This document shows, one piece after another, positions 26,195-36,614 of a DNA stretch of 64,000 nucleotides. The notes beneath the pieces are model-generated. The model ran no database searches. It was not told the origin of the DNA and saw only the letters and a list, made by a program, of their open reading frames with translations. A program made the position numbers and the translations under genes. Source of the stretch: AP-15 sp963762575 (GTDB taxonomy: Bacteria; Pseudomonadota; Alphaproteobacteria; ATCC43930; CGMCC-115725). The stretch covers positions 186,001-250,000 of the forward strand of contig CAVXLL010000011.1 of the NCBI GenBank assembly GCA_963762575.1, read 5' to 3'. Every line of letters begins with the position of its first letter. Position 1 is the first letter of the stretch.

Positions 26195-26507
26195 ATGGCT
26201 AATTTGCGGCCCGAGCGCACCGGGCTGCCGTTCGTCGCGTTCATTTCGCAAAAAAAGCGAAGCAAGGCACGATGTCCGGGTCAAACTCGCCCGCGCTCCG
26301 AGGGTCCGACCTTCCGAGATGGTCGCTGTCACTCTCTGCCCCTCGGTCCCGGTAGTAAGAGGCAAACTCGATCCGCACGATTGGGCGCTTCTGCGGCAAT
26401 GGATCGACATCAAAGAGCAAGTCCTGATTGTTTATTGGAAAGCTGTTCTTGGATACACCGAAGACGCATTGAATGTCCTAAGGCCTATCCAGGCAGCGCC
26501 CGACTGA
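26195..26507 (+). pseudogene. Small conserved hypothetical protein, frameshifted in a poly-A run
   Basis: ATG 26195 opens MANLRPERTGLPFVAFISQK and then loses its frame in a run of seven A (26250-26256). With six A the frame continues SEARHDVRVKLARAPRVRPSEM, then KLDPHDWALLRQWID, VLIVYWKAVLGYTEDALNVLRPIQ, to TGA at 26505-26507, about 103 residues. The C-terminal wording (a DLxLLxxWID segment, then YTEDALxxLRPI) resembles small hypothetical proteins I associate with alphaproteobacteria, but I cannot name a family. The match of both halves supports a one-base insertion. Confidence 0.55.
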
Positions 26508-26669
26508 AAGGCCGGGTCCGCCGCGGGCCTCTCGACATCGCGCACGGGATTCCGACCTTTATCGGCGATGACATCGAACGCTGCGCGACGCGGCCCTTTC
26601 CACATGCGCTGCAAGCGTTGCCATAAGCAAACTGGACCCTTGAAAGTAGTACTGATACCCCGTACCTAA

Positions 26670-26957
26670 ATGGACAATGACGCTCTCGAATGGGATAACG
26701 CCAAGGCCGCAGAAAATTGGCGTCGACACGGTGCGACCTTCCAGCAAGGCGCCAAGGCGCTACGCGACCCATTCGCGGTCGAATGGATCGACGATCGCGA
26801 GGATTACGGCGAGGAGCGTATCAACCTGCTTGGAATGTGCGAAGGCGTAATTCTCCACGTCACCTACACGCAGCGCAGCGAACGAACGCGGATAATCTCG
26901 GCCCGGAGAGCAACGAGACATGAGCAAGACCACTACTATCGCGAAAATGCGCCCTAA
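26670..26957 (+). CDS. brnT: BrnT-family ribonuclease toxin
   Basis: 95 residues. Typical BrnT order is present: LEWDNAKAAENWRRHGATFQ at the N-terminus, ALRDPFAVEWIDDREDYGEERINLLGM in the middle, and VTYTQRSERTRIISARRATRHEQDHYY at the end, where the Arg/His/Tyr residues form the RelE-like active site. BrnT cleaves RNA when free of its antitoxin. The next gene starts 38 bp before its stop, the tight overlap expected for a toxin-antitoxin pair. Confidence 0.88.
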   Translation: MDNDALEWDNAKAAENWRRHGATFQQGAKALRDPFAVEWIDDREDYGEERINLLGMCEGVILHVTYTQRSERTRIISARRATRHEQDHYYRENAP

Positions 26958-27312
26958 CGGTTCACTCGTCGAAGTGATGGCCGATGACAGTGAGAGGCCT
27001 ATCTCCGATATCCCGATGCGCCCGATGACCCCGGAAGAGGTCGAGGAAGCCGCGCGCGCAGACCCCGACGCGCGGCCGATGACGGCGGAACAGTTCGCGA
27101 AGGTGCGCCGGGTGCCCCGCATCAAGACACTCCGCCGCGCGCTGGGCCTCACCCAGGAAGAATTCGCTGCCCGCTACCGCATCCCGCTCGGCACCTTGCG
27201 CGATTGGGAGCAAGGCCGCTCGGAACCCGACCAGCCCGCCCGTGCTTATCTCACCGTCATTGCCCACGATCCAGAAGGCGTGCGGCGAGCACTGGAGAGC
27301 GGGCCAAGATAA
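26920..27312 (+). CDS. XRE-family antitoxin/transcriptional regulator partner of BrnT
   Basis: 130 residues. The N-terminal 60 are charged and acidic (MTPEEVEEAARADPDARP), suited to wrap the toxin. The C-terminal half is a helix-turn-helix of XRE/HigA type: TLRRALGLTQEEFAARYRIPLGTLRDWEQGRSEPDQPARAYLTVI. It overlaps brnT by 38 bp and would repress the pair. Classical BrnA antitoxins carry a ribbon-helix-helix domain; here a helix-turn-helix replaces it. Confidence 0.85.
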   Translation: MSKTTTIAKMRPNGSLVEVMADDSERPISDIPMRPMTPEEVEEAARADPDARPMTAEQFAKVRRVPRIKTLRRALGLTQEEFAARYRIPLGTLRDWEQGRSEPDQPARAYLTVIAHDPEGVRRALESGPR

Positions 27313-27798
27313 TGCGCTCCGGCGCACAGGTGAACCGAGGTCGGCACCGCTGAGCGCTCCTCCGTCAACCACTTTGGAAGCTCTCCGATGAACGCGCCCC
27401 GGTGCGCTCGCTGACCGTGATCCGGCGCTGTGTTCACTCGGAAAGCCAACTCTTTTCCTTATCGTCGGCGAACAGGAAGAGACTAGGGTCTGACAGAGCC
27501 TGATTACGACGGCGAGCCTGTAATCACCTTCAGTAAAGCCTCCATCTGCCACCCGTCGTCGAAGCGACGTAAACTCGTTTGGCGTCAGCAAATCTCAGTA
27601 CCAGATAAGCCCCTTATTTATACGCGCAGAGTGCGGCCCTTTACTAGAAATTCGAGATCCTACCCGCGTTTATCTTGCTGGGCGATCCCTCGAAGGAGGG
27701 CTGGAGTTTTCTCGTACACATTCAATCGCAGCGGCTTCGATACGGGCATTGTGGGCTGTATCCGGCGACGCAGGCCGCCGAATGATCGAGAGTTAGTG
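27313..27798. other. Intergenic region without recognisable gene
   Basis: About 490 bp between the antitoxin and the EVE pseudogene. Open frames here (for example minus strand 27591 downward) run antisense through the antitoxin gene and show no family resemblance. No strong hairpin or repeat seen. Confidence 0.5.
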
Positions 27799-28259
27799 TC
27801 AACGCTCAGAGGACCGATCCTTCAAAATCGACCCTTCGGCGCCCTTTAGACGTGCAAGGATCGTTTCGCCATCAACATCATCCCAAGGAACTGCCGAACG
27901 CTGAACCAACCCGCCCCAATTTTTCAGATCAGGATGCTTTCTGCAGCGGTTGAGATCGCTTTTTATTTCGTGAACTGAAATTCCCTGATTTGGCGGAAAC
28001 CCTATAATCCGTTCTACTTCTACACACTCAGGAAACCTTCCGTGGGTAGGGTTGTGATAGTGCCGTTTCGTTACTACCGATATCGCAAAAATCGTTGCTG
28101 CCGGGACATGTAACTGATAATGCGGTCACCGATTTGTATTCGTTTGACCGACTTCAGCCGCCCCGAAGGAAACCCAAATGGGTGTGGCTTACTCAGGTCA
28201 TATGTCCGTTCAGCTTCCTCGTATACCTTCGGCGCTACGACACTAAACCAATAGGTCAT
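27799..28259 (-). pseudogene. EVE (PUA-like) domain protein, frameshifted
   Basis: From 28259 the frame gives MTYWFSVVAPKVYEEAERTY, then FPSGRLKSVKRIQIGDRIISYMSRQQRF, a typical EVE-domain beginning, and stops at 28074. Adding one T in the run pairing with A 28087-28091 continues it as AISVVTKRHYHNPTHG, FPECVEVERIIGFPPNQGISV, DLKNWGGLVQRSAVPWDDVDGETILARL, to TGA at 28799 minus 1000, that is 27799-27801. The repaired product has about 153 residues, normal for EVE proteins, which read modified bases in RNA or DNA. Both halves are well conserved, so the indel is recent or an assembly error. Confidence 0.7.
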
Positions 28260-28352
28260 TCTCGAGATCCCTGGCTAGAGCGCCCCTTCGGTCCGCTTCG
28301 TCATAGAGTTTATATACGCCGACACGCGCCGGTGTCCGCCGGCTGCGTAAAA

Positions 28353-30527
<2,175 letters not shown>

Positions 30528-30553
30528 CGTCTTCTCCCCGCAGCGGATGAAGA

Positions 30554-31657
30554 CTATATGGGCGCCGGCGCTTTCTCGTCCATGACAGCTGTTCCGCGCA
30601 AGGTGTGCCGGAGAACAATCGCGGCGGTCAGCAGCAGAACGGCTCCGGCCTGATGCGCCGCGGCGAGCGGGATCGGCACGACCAGCAGCAAGGTCGAGAT
30701 GCCGAGTGCCACCTGCAACACCGCGACTGCCAGCAGCGCATGCAGTGCTTTGCGTGCCGGTTTCGGCAGGTTCGCCCGCAGCCCGGCCGCCCACAGCAGG
30801 AAGACAGCGCCTGAGGTCGTGACGGCAAGCACCCGGTGGTCGAACTGCACGGCCGCGATGTTCTCGAACCAGTTCAGCCATAAGGGCTGGAGCTGGGCGT
30901 AGCCGGCCGGCACGAGCCTGCCGTCCATCAGCGGAAAGGTGTTGTAGGTCAGCCCGGCGCGCGTCCCGGCGACAAAGCCGCCGGCAAGGATCGTCAGCGC
31001 GACCAGCGCGAGCACGGCTTCGCTAGCCCGCCGCCAGCCAGGACGCGCATCCGGAAACGGAGAACCGCGGACGATGCCGAGCGCCGTCCAGAGGATCGCG
31101 GCATAGATCGCAAGAGCGAGAGCGAGGTGGGCGACGAGGCGGTATTGGCTGACCTCGACCCGGTCGGCAAGGCCGCTTTCGACCATGTACCAGCCGAGCG
31201 CGCCCTGCAGAAACCCGAGCAGCAGGATGCCGGCGAGCGGCGGCGCGAGGCGCCGCGGCAACCGTCGCCGCGCCAGAAACCAGATGAACGGCACGGCAAA
31301 CGCCACGCCGATCAGCCGACCCAATAGCCGGTGGAAGTATTCCCAATAATAGATGCTTTTGAACCCGTCCAAGCTCATTGCGAAATGAATGGCCCGGTAT
31401 TCGGGGATCTGCTGGTACCTCGCGAATTCCGCGGCCCAGTCGGCGGCCGACAGCGGCGGCATGATGCCGATGACCGGCTTCCATTCGGTGATCGACAGCC
31501 CTGAAAGAGTGAGCCGCGTAATGCCGCCGACCACGACCATCAGAAAGATCAATCCGCAGCAGAAGAAGAGCCACGCCGCCACCGGACGCAGGCCCGCCTC
31601 TGCTGCGGTTGTTGGCGCCACTCCCGAATTCGTAGTGTTGACTCCCGAGAACGCCAA
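30554..31657 (-). CDS. ctaA: Heme A synthase (COX15/CtaA type 2)
   Basis: About 367 residues with eight transmembrane segments. Diagnostic stretches: FLMVVVGGITRLTLSGLSITEWKPVIGIMPP at helix 1, FKSIYYWEYFHRLLGRLIG (heme-binding His), LGWYMVESGLADRVEVSQYRLVAHLALAL (His), YNTFPLMDGRLVP, NIAAVQFDHRVLAV (His) and PIPLAAAHQAGAVLLLTAAIVLRHTL (His). It oxidises heme O to heme A for cytochrome oxidase. The start is uncertain: TTG 31657 lies just after the stop of the upstream thiamine enzyme, and a GTG at VAPTTAAEAG is an alternative. Confidence 0.93.
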   Translation of the reverse strand: MAFSGVNTTNSGVAPTTAAEAGLRPVAAWLFFCCGLIFLMVVVGGITRLTLSGLSITEWKPVIGIMPPLSAADWAAEFARYQQIPEYRAIHFAMSLDGFKSIYYWEYFHRLLGRLIGVAFAVPFIWFLARRRLPRRLAPPLAGILLLGFLQGALGWYMVESGLADRVEVSQYRLVAHLALALAIYAAILWTALGIVRGSPFPDARPGWRRASEAVLALVALTILAGGFVAGTRAGLTYNTFPLMDGRLVPAGYAQLQPLWLNWFENIAAVQFDHRVLAVTTSGAVFLLWAAGLRANLPKPARKALHALLAVAVLQVALGISTLLLVVPIPLAAAHQAGAVLLLTAAIVLRHTLRGTAVMDEKAPAPI

Positions 31658-31673
31658 AGTCCAATCCTCATAC

Positions 31674-33324
31674 CTACTCCGCGGCGCCGCGGCGGTGCGA
31701 GAAGCCCTGCTCCTGGCTGGTGATGAACTCGAGCAAAGCGGCGCGGCCGTCTTCGGTCTGGCGGCGGGCGCGCAGGATCGCGTCGCCGATCTGCGCCGGG
31801 TCCTCGACCCGTTCGCTCCAGCCGCCGAGGTCGCGTGCGATGTTGGCGTAATTGCCGCCGAGGTCGCGCGCCCGGTAGCGCTCGTGCGACAGCGCCATCG
31901 CATGCGTCTCGATCGCCATCGTCGAATTGTTGAGCACGATCGTCAGGATCGGAATGCCGCACCGCGCCGCGGTCTCGAAATCGAGGCCGGTCATCCCGAA
32001 CGCTGCGTCGCCCATGAAGTTGACGCAGAATTTGTCGGGTGCGGCGACCTTGGCGCCGATCGCGAGGCCAAGCCCGGTGCCGAGCTGGTGCGACTTGCCC
32101 CAACCGAGGTAGCCGCGCGGCCGGGTCGCCCGATAGAACGGGTTCAGCTGCTCGCGCGGGCTGCCCGAAATCGTGGGTAACGATCGCCTCCGCCGGATTG
32201 ATGACCCGCATGAACTCGGAGATCACCCGGTAGGGGTTGATCGGCCGCTCGTCAGAACGGAGCTTTGCTTGCCAGCGGGCCAGCCACTCCTCGCGCTTGC
32301 CCGCGATCTCCCGAGCGACCGCATCCGGACGCGTCTTGCCGTTCAGCCGATCGCCGACCGCCTCGATCAATTGGCCGAGCACGAGCTTGGCGTCGCCGAG
32401 AATCCCGAGATCGGCGGCGAAGGCCTTGTGCAGATCGCGCGTGTCGTTGGTCGCGTGAATGATCTTTTTGCCGGGCGGCAATGCGGGGGTGGCGATGCCA
32501 TGCTTGGTAAAGCTGCAGCCGACTCCCAGCACCAGATCCGATTTGTGCAGGAAATGCCGCCCGTGCCCGGTAAAGGTGCCGCCGCCCGGCCCGAGCGCCA
32601 GGGCGTGGTCCTCCGGAAAGGCGCTCTTGCCGTCGAAAGTCGTCATGACAGGCGCCTGCAGCAGCTCGGCCAGCTGCCGCAATTGCTCGGTGGCTTCGGC
32701 GTAGAAGATGCCCTGCCCGGCGAGGATCATCGGGCAGGAGGCGTCGAGCAGCATGCGCGCCGCCTCGTCGATGTCGCGCTCGTCGCCGGCCGATCGGGTG
32801 ATCGGAACCGGCCGATACTCGTTCGGATCGACACTCACGTCGAGGCTGTGGACATCCGCCGGCACTTCCACCATCACCGGGCCCTGCCGGCCGTTCTTCG
32901 CTTGGGCAAAGGCGCGCCGCATGACGTTCGCGATCTGCTCGGGCAGGATCACTTCTTCGACCGATTTGGTGATCGCGGCATAGGAACGGCTCGATTTGAA
33001 CATCGGGAACAATTGCGCGGTCTCGCGCGGGTGACCGAGCGGCAGGAACACCACCGGGCTCGAATCCGAAAAGGCCGTCGCGACGCCGGCGAAGGCATTC
33101 TCCGCGCCCGGCCCGTATTGCATCGCGAACACCCCCGGCGGGCGGCCATTGGAGACGCGGGCGAACCCGTCCGCCATATGGACGCCGACCCGCTCCTGGC
33201 GGCAGATGACCGGCTTGATGCCGACCGCCGCGGCGGCCTCGATGATCGGGGTGGTCGGGAAGCAGAAGAGCGTCGAGATGCCCTCCCGCTTCAGGATCTC
33301 GGCAATCACGTCCATGACGAGCAT
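31674..33324 (-). pseudogene. Thiamine diphosphate-dependent enzyme (acetolactate synthase/benzoylformate decarboxylase-like), frameshifted
   Basis: ATG 33324 has GGAGG 8 bases upstream. The N-terminal pyrimidine domain (CRQERVGVHMADGFARVSNG, with the activating Glu), the central domain and the start of the cofactor domain are read to about 32170. An extra base in AAA 32168-32170 breaks the frame; removing it restores VTHDSGSPREQLNPFYRA, GLGLAIGAKVAAPDKF, then NFMGDAAFGMTGLDFETA, the Mg-ThDP motif GDxxF...N with NNSTMAIETH. The full-length product would be about 549 residues, normal for this family. Substrate unknown. The intact C-terminus points to a recent or technical indel. Confidence 0.85.
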
Positions 33325-33776
33325 CGATGGTTCCTCCCAACTTCGTTCAGGTGGATAGCGGAGTGCGCTGGCAGACAACCGAAATTTAGCTTCAGCGCGG
33401 CGTCAATGCCAACCGGAGGCTGCGGGGCTGGCTGATATCGCTGTTATTTTGACCAGAAAAGCAACAGAGGAGCTAGGGTCGGCCGCAGTCTCCCTCGGGT
33501 TTGGGTCGGCGGAGGAGTAGAATAACAGCGGAAATCCTGGCTGATCCTGGCTGTTTTCGCCGCTGTAAACAAATGCCGCGGAGATGCCCGCGCGTGTGTT
33601 TGGAGATTCGCACACCCCAAACATTGCCAGGCCATTGTGGCGATTTTCGGGTCCTTCGACAGATCTGCTAAACTGGACCTCGACGCCACGGACATCGCCG
33701 CAACGGTGCAGAGCGGGGTCGTCACGCTCGCGGTTTTCCGCGCACGCCATCAATCTCACACAGGAGGTCGCAAACG
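33325..33776. other. Intergenic region with weak BON-like coding trace
   Basis: About 450 bp without an intact gene. A plus-strand trace at 33661-33732 reads AKLDLDATDIAATVQSGVVTL, which resembles the core of a BON domain, but it lacks a proper start and its continuation is not domain-like. It may be a decayed gene. Confidence 0.35.
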
Positions 33777-33857
33777 ATCAGGTTGTGGCTGGTCGGCTAT
33801 GCGCTGATCTTCGGCTGGATCCTTGTGGCACTCGCCGGCCGGCTGCAGAGACGATAA
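33777..33857 (+). CDS. Possible tiny membrane protein, non-canonical start
   Basis: AGGAGGT at 33762-33768 is a strong ribosome-binding site, but at the best distance the codon is ATC (33777), not ATG. The frame reads IRLWLVGYALIFGWILVAL plus AGRLQRR to TAA at 33855-33857: one hydrophobic helix with a basic tail, 26 residues. TTG 33783 is an alternative but 14 bases from the site. ATC as a near-cognate start is rare, so this may be a dead copy. Confidence 0.3.
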   Translation: MRLWLVGYALIFGWILVALAGRLQRR

Positions 33858-33884
33858 CGACCATCCCCGCGACCGCGTGATCGC

Positions 33885-34064
33885 TCATTCGATCCGTACC
33901 TTGTCCAGCCCCGGCGTTTCGAATGGATAGGTCAAGTCCAGTGCTTCGAGGGTGCTGCGGACAATGCGTGCGACAATCGCGTTGCGGTACCATTTACGGT
34001 CTGCCGGAACGATGAACCAGGGCGCCCATTGGGTGCTGCAGCGTGCAAGGGCAGTCTCGTAAGC
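33885..34064 (-). pseudogene. C-terminal remnant of polyphosphate kinase 2 (PPK2) family
   Basis: The frame gives AYETALARCSTQWAPWFIV, PADRKWYRNAIVARIVRST, LEALDLTYPFE and KVRIE, ending at TGA 33885-33887. This is the end of PPK2 family proteins (CSTxWAPWxxxPADRKWYRN is diagnostic). Upstream of 34064 the similarity stops abruptly and is replaced by a fragment of another gene in the opposite orientation. The Walker motifs and most of the protein are missing, so it is inactive. Confidence 0.8.
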
Positions 34065-34068
34065 AGTT

Positions 34069-34194
34069 GTTCTGCCTTACGATGCCGCTTGCCAAGCAGC
34101 GGCGCCGGACCAATTCTTGCTCGAATTCCTGGAGAGCACGTACGCGGCCGCCGCGGATCTCGGCCATTGGGATCGCGCCGCCCTCGAGCGCTGA
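34069..34194 (+). pseudogene. C-terminal remnant of a DUF5996 family protein
   Basis: Read from 34069: VLPYDAACQAAAPDQFLLEF, then LESTYAAAADLGHWDRAALER, stop TGA 34192-34194. LPYDA, the FLxSTYxAAADL helix and WDRAALE are the typical end of DUF5996 proteins. The rest of the gene, about 250 residues, is absent; the PPK2 remnant abuts it head to head within about 5 bp. Confidence 0.65.
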
Positions 34195-34271
34195 GCGGCC
34201 GGGTTCTTGGCGCCGCCCCAGGCGGTGACCGGGAGTTGACAACAGTCGGTTCGGCTGCTGTATGCCGGCTC

Positions 34272-35369
34272 ATGAAGGTGCGGTGGGTCGGGCTCTGGTT
34301 TCTGGCCGCGGCGATTGCGGCGTCGCCCGCCGGCGGCGAAGAACCGCGGCTCAATGTCTACAACTGGTCGGATTACATCGCGCCGGACACGATCCCGAAA
34401 TTCGAGGCCGAGACCGGGATCAGGGTTACCTACGACGTCTATGACGGGAACGAGGTGCTCGAGGCGAAACTGCTGTCCGGCCGGTCCGGTTACGATGTCG
34501 TGGTGCCGTCGGCGAGCCCGTTCATGGCGCGCCAGATCGCGGCCGGGGTCTACCGGGTGCTCGACAAATCCAAGCTCCCCGGCTGGCGGAACCTCGATCC
34601 CCATATCCTTAAGCTGGTCAGCGCCGCCGACCCCGGCAACGAGCACGGCTCGCCTTATCTGTGGAGCGACACCGGGATCGGCTACAATGAAACGCAAGTG
34701 CTCGCCGCATTGGGCGAGGCCGCGCCGGTGGACAGCCTCGCGCTGATTTTCGATCCGGCGAGCGCCGAGAAGCTCGCCCCGTGCGGGATCTCGGTGCTCG
34801 ACACGCCGCAGGAGGTGTTTCCGGCGGCGCTCGCCTATTTGGGGCTCGACCCCAAGAGCCGCGATCTCCGGGACCTCGACAAGGCCCTTGCCGTTCTCGA
34901 GAAAATTCGCCCCTACATCCGTAAATTTCACTCCTCGCAGTACATCAACGACCTCGCGGGGGGCGATCTGTGCGTCGCGCTCGGATATTCGGGCGATGTG
35001 ATCCAGGCCCGCAACCGGGCGCGCGAGGCTGGCAACAAGGTCGAGATCGCCTTTCGCGTGCCGAAGGAGGGGGCGATGATGTCGGTCGACATGCTGGGGA
35101 TCCCGGCCGACGCGCCGCATCCCGAAAATGCGCTGCGCTTTATCGATTACCTGCTGCGCCCGGCGGTCATCGCCGATGTCACCAATGCCGTCTGGTATCC
35201 GAACCCGAATTTGCCCGCGACGCCGCTAGTCAAGCCGGAGATCCGCAATGACCCCGCGGTCTACCCGCCCGAGGAGATTCGCCGCCGGCTCTACGTCGAT
35301 TTCCCGGCGTCTGCCGCCTACGAGCGGGCCCGCACCCGCGCCTGGACCCGCCTCAAATCCGGCCGCTGA
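34272..35369 (+). CDS. Polyamine ABC transporter substrate-binding protein (PotF/PotD type)
   Basis: 365 residues. A signal peptide (VGLWFLAAAIAASPAGG) precedes a mature type II binding protein: LNVYNWSDYIAPDTIPKFEAETGI, YDVYDGNEVLEAKLLSGRSGYDVVVPS, SPYLWSDTGIGYN, FHSSQYINDLAGGDLCVALGYSGDV and AVWYPNPNLPA. The aromatic and acidic residues WSD and YSGD match putrescine/spermidine sites. It starts the cluster completed by ATP-binding and two permease genes at 35547-38331. Start ATG 34272 has no obvious ribosome-binding site. Confidence 0.93.
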   Translation: MKVRWVGLWFLAAAIAASPAGGEEPRLNVYNWSDYIAPDTIPKFEAETGIRVTYDVYDGNEVLEAKLLSGRSGYDVVVPSASPFMARQIAAGVYRVLDKSKLPGWRNLDPHILKLVSAADPGNEHGSPYLWSDTGIGYNETQVLAALGEAAPVDSLALIFDPASAEKLAPCGISVLDTPQEVFPAALAYLGLDPKSRDLRDLDKALAVLEKIRPYIRKFHSSQYINDLAGGDLCVALGYSGDVIQARNRAREAGNKVEIAFRVPKEGAMMSVDMLGIPADAPHPENALRFIDYLLRPAVIADVTNAVWYPNPNLPATPLVKPEIRNDPAVYPPEEIRRRLYVDFPASAAYERARTRAWTRLKSGR

Positions 35370-35476
35370 CTCCCCAAATAGCCAATGAAGTGCTGTATTG
35401 CCGTCGTGCGTGCTTCGAGTCGCGCCCATGGGCGTCCCTCAGCATGAGGATGTTGTTAATGGCATTAAGGAAAACT

Positions 35477-35515
35477 CCTCGCCCTGAGGAGGCCGCGACG
35501 CGGCCGTCTCGAAGG
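35477..35515 (+). repeat. Short dispersed-type palindromic repeat
   Basis: CCTCGCCCTGAGGAGGCC followed by GCGACGCGGCCGTCTCGAAG in the gap before the ATPase gene. GGCCGCG and CGCGGCC (35491-35505) form the hairpin. The wording resembles intergenic repeats common in alphaproteobacterial genomes. Confidence 0.45.
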
Positions 35516-35546
35516 GCCCGCGACGCTCATCCAGTAGATCACTGAG

Positions 35547-36614
35547 ATGGCGCTGCTGGAAATTGCCGGGGCTTCGAAGCGTTTTGGCGCGACTGCGGCA
35601 GTCGATGATGTATCGCTGAGCGTCGAGCGCGGCGCCTTTTATGCGCTGCTCGGGCCGTCGGGCTGCGGTAAGACGACATTGCTGCGGATGATTGCGGGGT
35701 TCGAGACGCCCGACAGCGGCCGCATTGTCATTGACGGGATCGACGTCACCGGGCTGCCGCCTTATGCGCGGCCGGTCAACATGATGTTTCAGTCCTATGC
35801 GCTGTTCCCGCATATGAATGTCTCAGGCAATATCGCCTTCGGGCTGCGCCAGGAGCCGATGGACCGCCGGCGTATCGCAGCCCGGGTCGGGGAGATGCTG
35901 GCATTGGTGCAAATGGTCGGCTACGCGCGGCGCCGCCCGCACGAGTTGTCCGGTGGTCAGCGCCAGCGCGTCGCGTTGGCGCGGGCACTGGCAAAAATGC
36001 CCAAATTGCTGTTGCTCGACGAGCCGTTGGCGGCGCTCGACCACAAGCTGCGGGCCGAAACGCGGCTCGAGCTGGTCGGCATCCAGGAACGGATCGGGAT
36101 CACCTTCCTGGTCGTCACGCACGACCAGGAAGAGGCGCTGAGCATGGCCACCTGCGTTGCCGTGATGGACCGGGGGCGTCTCGTCCAAACCGGCGCCCCG
36201 GCCCAGATCTACGAGCGGCCTGCCTCGCGCTTCGTCGCCAATTTTGTCGGCGAAGTGAACCTGTTCGAAGGCGTGTTGACCCGCGGGTTCAGCAGCCTCG
36301 CGCTCGCCGTAGCGGGCTTCCCTGAGCCGATCCCGTTGCCCTCAGGCGTACGGTTGCCCGAAGGCGCTGCGGCGGCCCTGGCGGTGCGCCCGGAGAAGCT
36401 GGTGCTGTCTCGTGTGCCGGCCGCCGGGTTTGCGATTGCCGCGACTGTGTCGTCGATCGGCTATTTGGGCGGTGGCTCGATGGTACATCTGACGACGGAG
36501 CAGCAAAAGGCGCTCAAGGCCTATCTGCCTGGCGCCGCGGCGGGTTCCTTTGGCCGCGGCACGCCGGTATGGGCGACCTGGCCACCCGATGAGGGCGTGG
36601 TCCTCACGCAATGA
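35547..36614 (+). CDS. Polyamine ABC transporter ATP-binding protein (PotG/PotA type)
   Basis: 355 residues. Walker A GPSGCGKTT near residue 38, Q-loop MMFQSYALFPHM, signature LSGGQRQRVALARAL, Walker B LLLLDEPLAALD and switch His VVTHDQEEA. The C-terminal 120 residues form a TOBE domain with LAVRPEKLVLS. It powers uptake by the neighbouring permeases in the inner membrane. The stop overlaps the next start by 4 bp (ATGA at 36611-36614). Confidence 0.95.
   Translation: MALLEIAGASKRFGATAAVDDVSLSVERGAFYALLGPSGCGKTTLLRMIAGFETPDSGRIVIDGIDVTGLPPYARPVNMMFQSYALFPHMNVSGNIAFGLRQEPMDRRRIAARVGEMLALVQMVGYARRRPHELSGGQRQRVALARALAKMPKLLLLDEPLAALDHKLRAETRLELVGIQERIGITFLVVTHDQEEALSMATCVAVMDRGRLVQTGAPAQIYERPASRFVANFVGEVNLFEGVLTRGFSSLALAVAGFPEPIPLPSGVRLPEGAAAALAVRPEKLVLSRVPAAGFAIAATVSSIGYLGGGSMVHLTTEQQKALKAYLPGAAAGSFGRGTPVWATWPPDEGVVLTQ

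Noticed and set aside
26962..27591. Minus-strand frame of 209 codons
   Set aside because: It runs antisense through the XRE antitoxin, and its sense side shows no recognisable domain.
33403..33759. Minus-strand frame of 118 codons
   Set aside because: No start signal or family resemblance; it overlaps the BON-like trace on the other strand.
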